Source: an uncultured Pelagibacteraceae bacterium
GTDB lineage: Bacteria; Pseudomonadota; Alphaproteobacteria; Pelagibacterales; Pelagibacteraceae
Assembly (NCBI GenBank): GCA_902611815.1
Contig: CACMAZ010000009.1
Location: forward strand, 1 to 42,828
DNA: 42,828 nt
Reading direction: 5' to 3'
In this document: piece by piece, positions 14,919 to 23,468 of the stretch
Numbering within the stretch: position 1 is the stretch's first letter
Layout of the letters: the number at the start of each line of letters is the position of its first letter
Notes under the pieces: model-generated
The model's input: the letters and a program-made list of their open reading frames with translations, nothing else
Told to the model about the DNA's origin: nothing
Databases searched by the model: none
Position numbers and translations under genes: made by a program

Positions 14919-16040
14919 ATGAATAATATAGAAAATATTAAAAAAATTATAATTAAAAAACCACTTAAATTAGATTGTGGTGTTACAATTTCAAATTATC
15001 CTTTGGCTTACGAAACCTACGGCGAACTTAATCAAAATAAAGACAATGCGATAATGGTATTTCATGCACTTACCGGAGATCAATTCGCAACTGGAAAAAA
15101 CCCAATCACAAATAAAGATGGTTGGTGGTCATATGTCATTGGTCCAAATAAAGCACTTGATACTAATAAGTATTTTATAATAAGTGCAAATGTTATCGGT
15201 GGCTGCATGGGTTCGTATGGTCCCAGTTCCATAGATGAAATAAGCGGAAAAAAAATTGGTATAAATTTCCCAGTAATAACAATAAACGACATGGTAAATG
15301 CACAATTTAACTTGCTTGAACATTTTAATATAGATAAATTATTTTGTGTTACCGGTGGATCCATGGGTGGAATGCAAGTTTTGCAATTTGTTGCTAACTT
15401 CCCTGATAAATCAAAAATAGCTATTCCTATAGCATGTTCTGCAAGTCATTCTGCACAAAATATCGCTTTTAATGAGCTAGGTAGGCAGGCAATTATGGCA
15501 GATGAAAATTGGAAAGATGGTAATTATGAATTAGAGAATAAATTGCCAGCAAAAGGATTATCTGTTGCAAGAATGGCAGCTCACATTACATATTTATCTA
15601 AAAAAGGTTTGCAGGAAAAATTTGGCAGAAAACTTCAAGAACGTGATAAAATTAAATTTGGTTTTGATGCTGATTTTCAAATAGAGAGTTATCTTAGATA
15701 CCAAGGATCAATATTTGTTGATCGTTTTGATGCAAACAGCTATTTATACATAACCAGAGCCATGGATTACTTTGATCTTAGCAAAAATTTCAATGGTGAC
15801 TTATCAAAAGTATTCAAAAATACAAAAACTAGATTTTTTATAATCTCTTTCACTTCTGATTGGCTTTATCCTACAGCTGAAAATAGAGAAATAGTGATTG
15901 CTCTAAATGCAATTAATGCTGATGTAGGTTTTCTAGAAGTTAAATCTGATAAAGGGCATGATTCATTTTTATTAGATGTTCCTGATTTTTTAAACTCATT
16001 AAAAAATTTTGTTGATAATTCATATAATAAACGACCATGA
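14919..16040 (+). CDS. metX: Homoserine O-acyltransferase (MetX)
   Basis: A 373-residue alpha/beta-hydrolase-fold acyltransferase. The catalytic triad can be placed: S148 in TGGSMGGMQ, D314 in SDWLYP and H347 in DKGHDSF. Other family blocks are YETYGELN, DGWWSYVIGP, IGGCMGS and YLRYQGSIFVDRFDANSYLY. It activates homoserine, usually with acetyl-CoA (some MetX enzymes use succinyl-CoA), for sulfhydrylation to homocysteine in methionine synthesis. A SAM-II riboswitch precedes it, indicating repression by SAM. It overlaps metW by 4 bp (ATGA), a common pairing in proteobacteria. Full length. Confidence 0.96.
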   Translation: MNNIENIKKIIIKKPLKLDCGVTISNYPLAYETYGELNQNKDNAIMVFHALTGDQFATGKNPITNKDGWWSYVIGPNKALDTNKYFIISANVIGGCMGSYGPSSIDEISGKKIGINFPVITINDMVNAQFNLLEHFNIDKLFCVTGGSMGGMQVLQFVANFPDKSKIAIPIACSASHSAQNIAFNELGRQAIMADENWKDGNYELENKLPAKGLSVARMAAHITYLSKKGLQEKFGRKLQERDKIKFGFDADFQIESYLRYQGSIFVDRFDANSYLYITRAMDYFDLSKNFNGDLSKVFKNTKTRFFIISFTSDWLYPTAENREIVIALNAINADVGFLEVKSDKGHDSFLLDVPDFLNSLKNFVDNSYNKRP

Positions 16041-16633
16041 AAGAGGAATTTAAAATTATTGCGAATTCTATCCAACGAGATAAATCAATTTTAGATGTTG
16101 GGTGTGGTGATGGTGAACTGATGAAATTTATTTATGAAAATATTTCAAAAAAGATTAGAGGGCTAGAATTATCAAAAGATAACGTTCAAAAATGTATTCA
16201 AAAAGGACTCACTGTAATAGAGGGCAATGCTGAGATGGATTTACAACAATTTCCAAGTAATAGTTTTGATTACGTTATTTTAAGCCAAACTTTGCAAGCT
16301 TTTTTAAATCCTGAAAAGGTTATTAGTGATTTACTAAGAATAGGAAAGACATCAATTGTAACAATTCCAAACTTTGGTTTTTGGAAAGTGAGATTTAGCC
16401 TATTATTTAAAGGTACAATGCCTGTTACAAAAACTCTACCCAATCAGTGGTATAACACACCAAATCTTCATATGTGTTCAATTAAGGACTTTGTCAATTT
16501 TTGCAACAAAAGAAAAATAAACTTATTTAAATCTTTAGCTCTTACAAATAATAAAGTATCTTCAATTAACAAGTTTAATTTAAATTTTAAAAATTTAACT
16601 TCAGAACTTGGTATTTTTTTATTAGAAAAATGA
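16037..16633 (+). CDS. metW: MetW, methionine biosynthesis partner of MetX
   Basis: A 198-residue protein with a class I methyltransferase-like fold: motif I is SILDVGCGDGELMKF (about 18-32), followed by GLELSKDNVQKC, ALTVIEGNAE-like and FDYVILSQTLQAF segments and the MetW-typical TIPNFGFWKVRFSLLFKGTMPVTK and WYNTPNLHMCSIKDF. MetW is needed together with MetX for homoserine acylation in several proteobacteria. It starts inside the metX stop (ATGA overlap) and ends in another ATGA overlap with the glyoxalase II gene, so all three are one tightly coupled unit under the SAM-II riboswitch. Confidence 0.93.
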   Translation: MKEEFKIIANSIQRDKSILDVGCGDGELMKFIYENISKKIRGLELSKDNVQKCIQKGLTVIEGNAEMDLQQFPSNSFDYVILSQTLQAFLNPEKVISDLLRIGKTSIVTIPNFGFWKVRFSLLFKGTMPVTKTLPNQWYNTPNLHMCSIKDFVNFCNKRKINLFKSLALTNNKVSSINKFNLNFKNLTSELGIFLLEK

Positions 16634-17346
16634 TAAAAGTTGAAATCATAAAATGTTTAAAAGATAATTTTTCATACATAGTGCATAATAATAATGAGGC
16701 AATAGTTATAGACCCAAGTGAGTCCGGCCCGCTTGTTAAAATGTTAGAAAAATTAAATCTAAAATTAAAATATATACTAAACACACACCATCATATTGAT
16801 CATATTGACGGAAATTTGATATTAAAAGAAAAATACAAATGTAAAATAATTGGTTTTATAGACGATAAAAAAAGAATACCAGGTATAGATATTTGCCTAA
16901 AAAATGAGGAGATATTTAAAGAAGGTGATTTTCAGTTTAAAACTTATCATACTCCAGGTCATACCTCAGGTCATATTTGCTTTCATTTTTTCAATGATAA
17001 AAAATTGTTTACAGGCGATACTTTATTTTCATTAAGCTGTGGAAGATTATTCGAAGGAACGTATGAGGATATGTTCAGATCACTATCATTGATTAAAACA
17101 TTTGATAAAGATACCTTAATATATTGCGGTCACGAATATACATTAAGTAACGCTAACTTTTGCATAAAACATGATCCAGATAATGAAAACCTCAAAAAAA
17201 AAATAGATTCAATCAACAAAAATATAAGAGCAGGAATTCCTACAATTCCATCTCTTTTAAAAGAGGAATTAGAATGCAATATATTTTTAAAGGCAGAAAA
17301 TATTGAAACTTTCTCAAAACTAAGGGATTTAAAGGATAATTTTTAG
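16630..17346 (+). CDS. gloB: Hydroxyacylglutathione hydrolase (glyoxalase II)
   Basis: A 238-residue metallo-beta-lactamase-fold protein. Metal ligands are visible in THHHIDH (H53, H55, D57, H58), HTPGHTSGH, FTGDTLFSLSCGR and CGHEYT, the exact set of glyoxalase II. It hydrolyses S-lactoylglutathione to lactate and glutathione, completing methylglyoxal detoxification. The C-terminal domain is present but slightly short (E. coli GloB is about 251 residues). It overlaps metW by 4 bp and so should share SAM-II control, an unexpected link to methionine synthesis. A broader thioesterase role on another glutathione adduct is possible. Confidence 0.93.
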   Translation: MIKVEIIKCLKDNFSYIVHNNNEAIVIDPSESGPLVKMLEKLNLKLKYILNTHHHIDHIDGNLILKEKYKCKIIGFIDDKKRIPGIDICLKNEEIFKEGDFQFKTYHTPGHTSGHICFHFFNDKKLFTGDTLFSLSCGRLFEGTYEDMFRSLSLIKTFDKDTLIYCGHEYTLSNANFCIKHDPDNENLKKKIDSINKNIRAGIPTIPSLLKEELECNIFLKAENIETFSKLRDLKDNF

Positions 17347-17356
17347 CTTATTAATC

Positions 17357-17384
17357 TTGACTATAAAAAAGCTAATTATATATT
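17357..17384 (+). promoter_or_regulatory. Promoter of the rplU-rpmA-obgE operon
   Basis: TTGACT (17357-17362) and TATATT (17379-17384) lie 16 bp apart, 25 bp before the rplU ATG. This is a good sigma-70 pattern in the 63-bp gap after gloB. The predicted start near 17391 would give a 5' leader of about 20 bases. Confidence 0.55.
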
Positions 17385-17409
17385 GCACTAAAATTTTAAC
17401 TATAGAAAC

Positions 17410-17808
17410 ATGTCTTTTGCAATAATACAAACTGGTGGAAAACAATACAAAGTCAAGGCTGGTGAAATAATTAAAATAGAAAAAATTGGTGATCAAAAAC
17501 CAAATTCTATTGTTGAATTTAAAGAAATATTAGCTTACGGGGATGACAAAAACATAGAAGTGGGTTTGCCGACTGTTCAAGGTGCTAAAGTAGAGGCTGA
17601 ATTTTTAAAAAATTCTAAAAATAGAACAGTTCTTATATTTAAAAAAAGACGAAGAAAAAATTCAAGAAGAAAAAATGGTCACAGACAACAATATGCATTA
17701 ATTAGGGTGAATAAAATAATGTCAAAAGATGGTAAAGTATTGTCTGAAGCTGAAAAAATTAGTAAAGTAAAAAAAGAAAAAAAAGTTGAAGTTAAAAAAG
17801 ATAAATAA
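17410..17808 (+). CDS. rplU: 50S ribosomal protein L21
   Basis: A 132-residue protein opening with MSFAIIQTGGKQYKVKAGE, the L21 signature, with the conserved basic block FKKRRRKNSRRKNGHRQQYALIRV at about 77-100. L21 is a 23S rRNA-binding protein of the large subunit. The last 25 residues are a lysine/glutamate-rich tail longer than in E. coli L21 (103 residues), as often seen in alphaproteobacteria. First gene of a long operon with rpmA and obgE, 21 bp before rpmA. Confidence 0.97.
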   Translation: MSFAIIQTGGKQYKVKAGEIIKIEKIGDQKPNSIVEFKEILAYGDDKNIEVGLPTVQGAKVEAEFLKNSKNRTVLIFKKRRRKNSRRKNGHRQQYALIRVNKIMSKDGKVLSEAEKISKVKKEKKVEVKKDK

Positions 17809-17829
17809 ATAGGATTATTAAGTTAAATT

Positions 17830-18084
17830 ATGGCAACAAAAAAAGCAGGTGGATCCTCTCGAAACGGAAGAGATAGTGCAGGTAGAAGACTAGGCGTCAA
17901 AAAATATGGCGGTCAATTTGTTTTACCTGGTAACATAATAGTAAGACAAAGAGGTACTAAAATTTTTCCTGGTCAAAATGTTGGCATGGGTAAAGATCAT
18001 TCCATTTTTTCAGTAGTTAAAGGTAAGGTCGTATTTAAAAAAAGTAAGTCAGACAGGACTTACGTTTCAGTAAAACCCAATTAA
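17830..18084 (+). CDS. rpmA: 50S ribosomal protein L27
   Basis: An 84-residue basic protein starting [20 protein letters not shown] and containing [28 protein letters not shown] sequence, unmistakable L27. The N-terminal AxxKxGGSxxNGRDS tail reaches the peptidyl-transferase centre. The rplU-rpmA-obgE order is conserved in most bacteria. A 29-bp gap with a hairpin separates it from obgE. Confidence 0.98.
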   Translation: MATKKAGGSSRNGRDSAGRRLGVKKYGGQFVLPGNIIVRQRGTKIFPGQNVGMGKDHSIFSVVKGKVVFKKSKSDRTYVSVKPN

Positions 18085-18088
18085 ATTC

Positions 18089-18112
18089 ATACAACATAAA
18101 TAAAAGTTGTAT
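18089..18112 (+). promoter_or_regulatory. Hairpin just upstream of the obgE start
   Basis: ATACAAC (18089-18095) pairs with GTTGTAT (18106-18112), a perfect 7-bp stem with a 10-base loop, ending one base before the obgE ATG (18114). No T-run follows, so it is not a terminator. In RNA it would cover the usual ribosome-binding region, so it may lower obgE translation relative to the ribosomal protein genes. The role is inference. Confidence 0.4.
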
Positions 18113-18113
18113 T

Positions 18114-19097
18114 ATGAAATTCCTAGATCAAGTTAAAATATTTGTTAAAGCTGGCAACGGTGGTTCGGGGTCGCCAAGCTTTAGACGTGAAAAATTCATA
18201 GAGTTTGGGGGTCCAGACGGGGGTGATGGAGGAAAAGGTGGCTCTATTATTTTAAAATCAGAGAGAAATTTAAACACTTTAATTGATTATAGATATCAGC
18301 AACATTTCAAAGCTTCTAGGGGTCAGGATGGCAAAGGTAAAAATCAAACAGGCAGAGGTGGAGAAGATTTATTCTTATCAGTACCTATCGGAACACAAAT
18401 TTTTGAAGAAGATAACAAAACTTTACTATTTGATTTCAAAAAAGAAAAAGACGAATTTACTGTTGCAATAGGAGGCAAAGGTGGTTTTGGAAATACAAAA
18501 TTTAAATCGTCCACTAATAGAGCTCCTAGAAAATTTACAAAAGGCACCAAAGGTGAGGAATTTTGGATTTGGCTACAACTTAAGACAATTGCTGATATTG
18601 GAATAATAGGTTTGCCAAATGCAGGTAAATCCAGCTTACTTGCCTCAATGACTTCTGCAAACCCTAAGATTGCTAATTACAAGTTTACAACTATTAATCC
18701 TAATTTAGGTGTTGCAATGTATGATAATAAAGAGATTACACTAGCAGATATACCCGGGTTAATTGAAGGAGCGCATACCGGTGTTGGCTTAGGTATAAAA
18801 TTTTTAAAACATGTTGAAAGATGTAAGACATTGTTGCACTTAATTGATATTTCTGAGAAAGATTTAATTAAATCTTACAAACAAATTAGAAAAGAATTGG
18901 GGAAATATAGCAAGGAATTACTGAAAAAAAAGGAGATTATAGTGCTAAACAAGATTGACCTCTTATCAAAAGAAGATTTAAAAATAAAAGTAAAAAAATT
19001 TGAAGAAAAATTAAGGAAGAAAATTATTGAATTATCTACGTTAGATAAAAAATTAATTTCTAAGTTAAAAATTAAATTACTAAAAAATGTATCTTGA
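18114..19097 (+). CDS. obgE: GTPase Obg (CgtA)
   Basis: A 327-residue GTPase. Residues 1-158 form the glycine-rich Obg fold (VKAGNGGSGSPSFRREKF, GGPDGGDGGKGG). The G domain follows with G1 GLPNAGKSS, G3 DIPGLIEGAH, G4 NKIDLL and an end near residue 325. It acts in late 50S subunit assembly and stress signalling. It lacks the variable C-terminal extension of E. coli ObgE (390 residues). A hairpin sits directly before its ATG, and the gene overlaps proB by 11 bp. Confidence 0.96.
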   Translation: MKFLDQVKIFVKAGNGGSGSPSFRREKFIEFGGPDGGDGGKGGSIILKSERNLNTLIDYRYQQHFKASRGQDGKGKNQTGRGGEDLFLSVPIGTQIFEEDNKTLLFDFKKEKDEFTVAIGGKGGFGNTKFKSSTNRAPRKFTKGTKGEEFWIWLQLKTIADIGIIGLPNAGKSSLLASMTSANPKIANYKFTTINPNLGVAMYDNKEITLADIPGLIEGAHTGVGLGIKFLKHVERCKTLLHLIDISEKDLIKSYKQIRKELGKYSKELLKKKEIIVLNKIDLLSKEDLKIKVKKFEEKLRKKIIELSTLDKKLISKLKIKLLKNVS

Positions 19098-20193
19098 AAA
19101 TTCTAAAACAATAGTTGTTAAAATAGGATCGTCATTAATTATTGATGATAAAAAAATCATTAGAAAAAAATGGTTACTTGGGTTTGCAAAAGAAATTAAA
19201 AATTTAAAAAAAAAAAACAAGAATGTTATTATAGTAAGTTCAGGTGCAATTGCTCTTGGTTGTAAGAAATTAAATATAATAAAGAAAAAACTTAAAATAG
19301 ATCAAAGTCAAGCTGTAGCATCTGTAGGACAAATCGAGTTAATGAATTTATTTAAGGAAGTTTTCGCTATTCAAAAAATTAATATTTCTCAAATATTACT
19401 TACACTAGAGGATACTGAAATAAGAAGGCGGGCTATAAATGCTAAAAGAACAGTTGAAAATTTATTTAATCTTAATTTTATACCGATAGTTAATGAAAAC
19501 GATACTATAGCTACCTCTGAAATTAAATATGGAGATAATGATAGACTTGCCTCAAGAGTTGCTCAAATTTCTGATGCTGATTGCCTTGTGTTATTATCAG
19601 ATGTGGATGGACTTTATACAAAAAATCCAAAAATTCATAAAGATGCTAAATTGATAAATAAGATTGAAAAGGTAGACCAAAATATAATTAAATTAGCTTC
19701 TGGGAAAACTAGTGAGTATGGATCAGGTGGTATGAGAACTAAAATCGATGCAGCTAAAATATGTGCGCTCTCAGGATGTAAAATGGCAATAGCAAATGGA
19801 TTAAAAGAAAGACCTTTGAGTAATATTTTAGATAAAAAAATATGTACTTGGTTTATTCCTGAAATTTCTAAGTTAGATGCTAGAAAAAAATGGATTGCCA
19901 GTACTTTACATGCAAAAGGATATTTAAAGGTTGATGAGGGTGCTGAAAATGCGTTATGTAAAGGTAAGAGTTTGCTGGCAGCAGGTGTAAAGAGTGTTGA
20001 AGGTTCATTTAAAAAAGGTGATCAAATAAAAATAATTAGTAAAAATGATAAAGAGCTAGCAATAGGTCTGAGTTCATTTTCATCTGAGGAAATTGATAAA
20101 ATAAAGGGCCATCAGTCAAACAAAATTGAAGAATTGATAGGTTACAAAACAAAAACTGAAGTTGTTCATAAAGATGATATGGTGAAAATCTAG
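19087..20193 (+). CDS. proB: Glutamate 5-kinase
   Basis: A 368-residue protein with an amino-acid kinase domain (VVKIGSSLI at about 10-18, VSSGAIALGC, NENDTIATSEIKYGDNDRLASRVA, LLSDVDGLYT, GSGGMRTKIDAAKI) and a C-terminal PUA domain (about 275-360, KGKSLLAAGVKSVEG). It phosphorylates glutamate, the first step of proline synthesis, and is normally inhibited by proline. It starts inside obgE (11-bp overlap) and is followed by proA after one base. The obgE-proB-proA-nadD order is common in alphaproteobacteria. Confidence 0.96.
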   Translation: MYLENSKTIVVKIGSSLIIDDKKIIRKKWLLGFAKEIKNLKKKNKNVIIVSSGAIALGCKKLNIIKKKLKIDQSQAVASVGQIELMNLFKEVFAIQKINISQILLTLEDTEIRRRAINAKRTVENLFNLNFIPIVNENDTIATSEIKYGDNDRLASRVAQISDADCLVLLSDVDGLYTKNPKIHKDAKLINKIEKVDQNIIKLASGKTSEYGSGGMRTKIDAAKICALSGCKMAIANGLKERPLSNILDKKICTWFIPEISKLDARKKWIASTLHAKGYLKVDEGAENALCKGKSLLAAGVKSVEGSFKKGDQIKIISKNDKELAIGLSSFSSEEIDKIKGHQSNKIEELIGYKTKTEVVHKDDMVKI

Positions 20194-20194
20194 A

Positions 20195-21445
20195 ATGAAA
20201 AAATATCTACAAAAATTAGGTCAAGATTCTTATAAAGCAAGTTTAGAAAGAGTGGATACAAAAACAAAAAATAAGGTTTTACTAAAATTTAGTTATTTAA
20301 TAAAAAAAAATTTAAATAAAATACTAAGCCAGAATAGAAAAGATATAAAATATGCTAAAATAAAAAATATTGATAAAAATTTAGTTGCAAGACTTGAGTT
20401 AGATAAATTAAAGCTTAGTTCGATAATTAAAACAATAATCGAAATAACTAAACTAAAGGACCCAATTGGAGTTATTTTAGATAAATGGCAAAGACCTAAC
20501 GGTTTAAAAATAAAAAAAATATCAATTCCAATAGGTGTCATTGGTGTAATTTATGAGAGCAGGCCTAATGTAACTGTAGATCTTTCCTGTCTTTGTTTTA
20601 AATCGGGTAATTCAGTGATCCTGAAAGGTGGATCAGAAGCTTTTTTTACTAATAAAATATTTGTTAAACTATTTAGAGATTCTCTTAAGGCTAACAAAGT
20701 GAATATGAATTTTGTTCAATTTATTGAGAGAAAAGATAGAAAAGTTGTTAAGTCCCTCCTAAAAGATATGAGAGATTATATTGATGTTATGATACCAAGA
20801 GGAGGCAAAAACCTTGTTAAGACCGTAAAAAAATTGTGCAATGTTCCAGTAATAGGTCATTTAGAGGGTATTTGTCACACATTTATTGATAAAAAGGTAA
20901 ATGCAAAAATGGCAAGGAATGTTGTTTTAAATGCAAAAATGAGAAATGTTAGTATATGTGGAGCTACTGAAACTTTATTAATTCATAAAGATTTTCCAAA
21001 AAAAGAAATTAATATGATTCTTAACGAATTAAGAAATAGTGATTGTTTAATATACGCAGACAATAAGGTAAGAAAAATTTTTAGTGGTAAACTTAAGAAA
21101 GCAACTAATAAAAACTGGGGTAAAGAATACCTTGACTCAAAAATCTCTGTCAAAATTGTTAAAAATGTTGACGAAGCAATTCAACACATCAATAAATTTG
21201 GTACCATGCATACTGACTCTATAATTACAAATAACTCTGTAAATGCTAATTATTTTGTAAGAAATGTAAAGAGTTCTATAGTTATGCATAATACATCAAC
21301 TCAATTTGCTGATGGAGGGGAACTGGGTTTTGGTGGAGAAGTAGGAATATCTACTAACAAGTTACCACCAAGAGGTCCTGTGGGGCTAAATCAATTAGTA
21401 TCATTTAAATACCATGTAGCTGGGAATGGCCAAATCAGAAAATAG
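20195..21445 (+). CDS. proA: Gamma-glutamyl phosphate reductase
   Basis: A 416-residue member of the aldehyde dehydrogenase superfamily that reduces glutamyl phosphate to glutamate semialdehyde with NADPH. Visible family blocks are PIGVIGVIYESRPNVTVD, CFKSGNSVILKGGSEA, MIPRGGKNLV, the catalytic cysteine in NVSICGATETLL, and a C-terminal DGGELGFGGEVGISTNKLPPRGPVGL. Directly follows proB, with which it channels the unstable intermediate. Its last 20 bp overlap nadD. Confidence 0.97.
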   Translation: MKKYLQKLGQDSYKASLERVDTKTKNKVLLKFSYLIKKNLNKILSQNRKDIKYAKIKNIDKNLVARLELDKLKLSSIIKTIIEITKLKDPIGVILDKWQRPNGLKIKKISIPIGVIGVIYESRPNVTVDLSCLCFKSGNSVILKGGSEAFFTNKIFVKLFRDSLKANKVNMNFVQFIERKDRKVVKSLLKDMRDYIDVMIPRGGKNLVKTVKKLCNVPVIGHLEGICHTFIDKKVNAKMARNVVLNAKMRNVSICGATETLLIHKDFPKKEINMILNELRNSDCLIYADNKVRKIFSGKLKKATNKNWGKEYLDSKISVKIVKNVDEAIQHINKFGTMHTDSIITNNSVNANYFVRNVKSSIVMHNTSTQFADGGELGFGGEVGISTNKLPPRGPVGLNQLVSFKYHVAGNGQIRK

Positions 21446-21962
21446 ATTCATAGATAAAATAGGTATACTTGGTGGCACATTCGACCCCCCACATAAAGGA
21501 CATTTGAAAATTTCTCAAATAGCAAAAAAAAGGTTTAATTTAAAAAAGATAATTTGGGCTATAACAAAAAAAAATCCATTTAAAAAAAAAAGTTATTTTG
21601 ATTTAAATAAAAGAATAAACCTTTCAAGAAGTTTAACAAAAAAACAAAAATATATTAAAGTTGTTTTTTTTGAAAAAAAAATTAATTCAAATAAAACAAT
21701 TAATTTAATAAAGTATTTTAAAAGTATAAGTGAAAAAAAAGAAATATATTTTTTGTTAGGTGCGGATAATTTATTAAATTTTCACAAATGGGATAATTGG
21801 AAAAAAATTCCAAAAATTTGTAAAATCGTAGTTTTTGATAGAAATGGTTTTAAGGCAAAGGCTAAAAAATCCATCGCTTATAAGTCAATTAAAAATAAAG
21901 GTCTTATTTATGTAGAATTTAAAAAAGTTAACATTTCATCTTCAAAAATTAGAAATTTTTGA
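21426..21962 (+). CDS. nadD: Nicotinate-nucleotide adenylyltransferase, short C-terminus
   Basis: A 178-residue nucleotidyltransferase. The N-terminal GILGGTFDPPHKGHLKIS carries the HxGH motif, YFLLGADNLLNFHKWDNWKKI is typical of NadD, and the C-terminal ISSSKIR matches the ISSTxIR ATP-binding motif. It makes deamido-NAD from nicotinate mononucleotide. The protein stops two residues after ISSSKIR, whereas E. coli NadD (213 residues) continues with a helix of some 25-30 residues. No continuation of that segment is seen in other frames, so this is a short form, not an obvious frameshift. The ATG at 21426 is the only good start and gives a 20-bp overlap with proA. Confidence 0.92.
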   Translation: MAKSENRFIDKIGILGGTFDPPHKGHLKISQIAKKRFNLKKIIWAITKKNPFKKKSYFDLNKRINLSRSLTKKQKYIKVVFFEKKINSNKTINLIKYFKSISEKKEIYFLLGADNLLNFHKWDNWKKIPKICKIVVFDRNGFKAKAKKSIAYKSIKNKGLIYVEFKKVNISSSKIRNF

Positions 21963-21977
21963 TATGATTAGTAATTA

Positions 21978-22328
21978 ATGGTCAAAAAAACCAATCTAAA
22001 AAAATTAATAATTGAAACATTAGATAACAATAAAGCGCTAGACATAGTTTCAATCGACTTGAAAGATAAGTCTTCAATCGCGGATCATATGATCATAGCG
22101 AGTGGTACCTCTTCAAGACATATTCAGTCATTATCAGAGCAGGTACTAGACAAATTTAAAGAAAATGGATTTAGTCAATGTAAAATTGAGGGAAGAGACA
22201 GTACAGAGTGGAAGCTTGTTGATGGTATTGATATTGTTGTTCACATCTTTAACCCAGAAAAAAGGAAATTCTATGAGCTTGAAAAAATATGGTCTGAATT
22301 AATTCCTAAAGAAAGAGTAATTGTTTGA
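21978..22328 (+). CDS. rsfS: Ribosomal silencing factor RsfS
   Basis: A 116-residue protein of the Iojap/RsfS family: KALDIVSIDLKDKSSIADHMIIASGTSSRHIQSL at about 20-53 and EGRDSTEWKLVDGIDIVVHIFNPEKRKFYELEKIW near the end. RsfS binds L14 and keeps ribosomal subunits apart when nutrients are low. It follows nadD by 15 bp, and its stop shares one base with the ctpA ATG (TGATG). In many alphaproteobacteria rlmH comes next; here it is absent. Confidence 0.95.
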   Translation: MVKKTNLKKLIIETLDNNKALDIVSIDLKDKSSIADHMIIASGTSSRHIQSLSEQVLDKFKENGFSQCKIEGRDSTEWKLVDGIDIVVHIFNPEKRKFYELEKIWSELIPKERVIV

Positions 22329-23464
22329 TGAAAAGTAAAAGAATATTTGCTCTTATTATTTTTTTAATTTTATATTTTGGAAAAGTTAGTGCTCAAGAAG
22401 AGACAGTTTATGACAAAATAGATCTCTTTGGGGAAGTCTTAGACAAAATAAATAAGGAATATGTAGAGGAAGTAGATCAATCAGACACCATGGATGCTGC
22501 AATTAACGGTGTCTTGCAATCATTAGATCCGTATTCATCATATATGTCTCCGAAAAATTTGGAAGAAATGCAAACAGAAACTAGAGGTGAGTTTGGAGGT
22601 CTAGGCATAGAGGTTGGTATGGAGGCAGGTGTTGTAAAAGTTATTTCACCTCTCGATAATTCACCTGCTGAAAGAGAAGGTGTTAAGGCTGGGGACTACA
22701 TTGTCAAAATAAATGATACACAAGTTCAAGGAAAAACGTTAAATGAAGCAGTCGAATTAATGAGAGGTCCTGTTGGATCAACTTTAGAAATTACTGTAAG
22801 AAGAATCGGTTTAAGAAAATCATTAGTTTTTAATATTACAAGAGAGATTATTCAGGTTGCATCTGTTAAATCCGAAGTGCTTGATGAAAAAATTGGGTAT
22901 ATACGTCTCACATCATTTAACGAAAATAGTGACGATCAAATTAAAAAGAAGATCAAAGAATTTAAAAAAAATAAAAATATAGAGGGTTATATTTTAGATT
23001 TAAGAAATAATCCAGGTGGATTACTAGGACAAGCAATTAAGATATCCGATTTTTTTTTAGATGATGGAGAAATAGTATCAACCAAAGGAAGAAAAAAAAA
23101 TGAAAATCAAAAATGGTTTGCAAGAGAAGGTGATATTATTAATGGTAAGGCTCTTATAGTTTTAATTAATAAAGGTTCTGCATCAGCATCAGAGATAGTT
23201 GCAGGAGCTTTAAAAGATCACAAAAGAGCAGTATTAGTTGGTGAGAAAAGTTATGGAAAAGGGTCAGTACAATCTATTATACCTTTAAAAAATCGAGGCG
23301 CAATTAGGTTAACTATTTCAAAGTATTATTTACCATCAGGAAAATCAATTTCAGAAGTTGGTGTAACACCAGATATAACTGTAGAAGAAGAGACTGGTGA
23401 TTTTAGAATTCTTTCAGAAAACGATAATCAACTCAAGTTCGCTAGAAAATTGTTCACTGGATAA
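22328..23464 (+). CDS. ctpA: C-terminal processing peptidase, S41 family
   Basis: A 378-residue secreted serine peptidase. Residues 1-22 (ending KVSAQEE) form a signal peptide with probable cleavage after VSA. A PDZ domain lies at about 85-165 (GGLGIEVGMEAGVVKVISPL). The peptidase domain shows RNNPGGLL, the catalytic serine region NKGSASASEIVAGAL (about 280-294) and the catalytic lysine in GEKSYGKGSVQ. It cleaves periplasmic or lipid-anchored proteins from their C-termini, and in other bacteria it controls murein hydrolases. The start is the ATG at 22328, sharing one base with the rsfS stop; an upstream TTG is less likely. RppH starts 4 bp after its stop. Confidence 0.94.
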   Translation: MKSKRIFALIIFLILYFGKVSAQEETVYDKIDLFGEVLDKINKEYVEEVDQSDTMDAAINGVLQSLDPYSSYMSPKNLEEMQTETRGEFGGLGIEVGMEAGVVKVISPLDNSPAEREGVKAGDYIVKINDTQVQGKTLNEAVELMRGPVGSTLEITVRRIGLRKSLVFNITREIIQVASVKSEVLDEKIGYIRLTSFNENSDDQIKKKIKEFKKNKNIEGYILDLRNNPGGLLGQAIKISDFFLDDGEIVSTKGRKKNENQKWFAREGDIINGKALIVLINKGSASASEIVAGALKDHKRAVLVGEKSYGKGSVQSIIPLKNRGAIRLTISKYYLPSGKSISEVGVTPDITVEEETGDFRILSENDNQLKFARKLFTG

Positions 23465-23468
23465 TTTT

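Noticed and set aside
17344..17374. TAGCTT and AAGCTA inverted repeat between gloB and rplU as a terminator
   Set aside because: Only 6 bp with a 19-base loop, no T-run, and it overlaps a good promoter.
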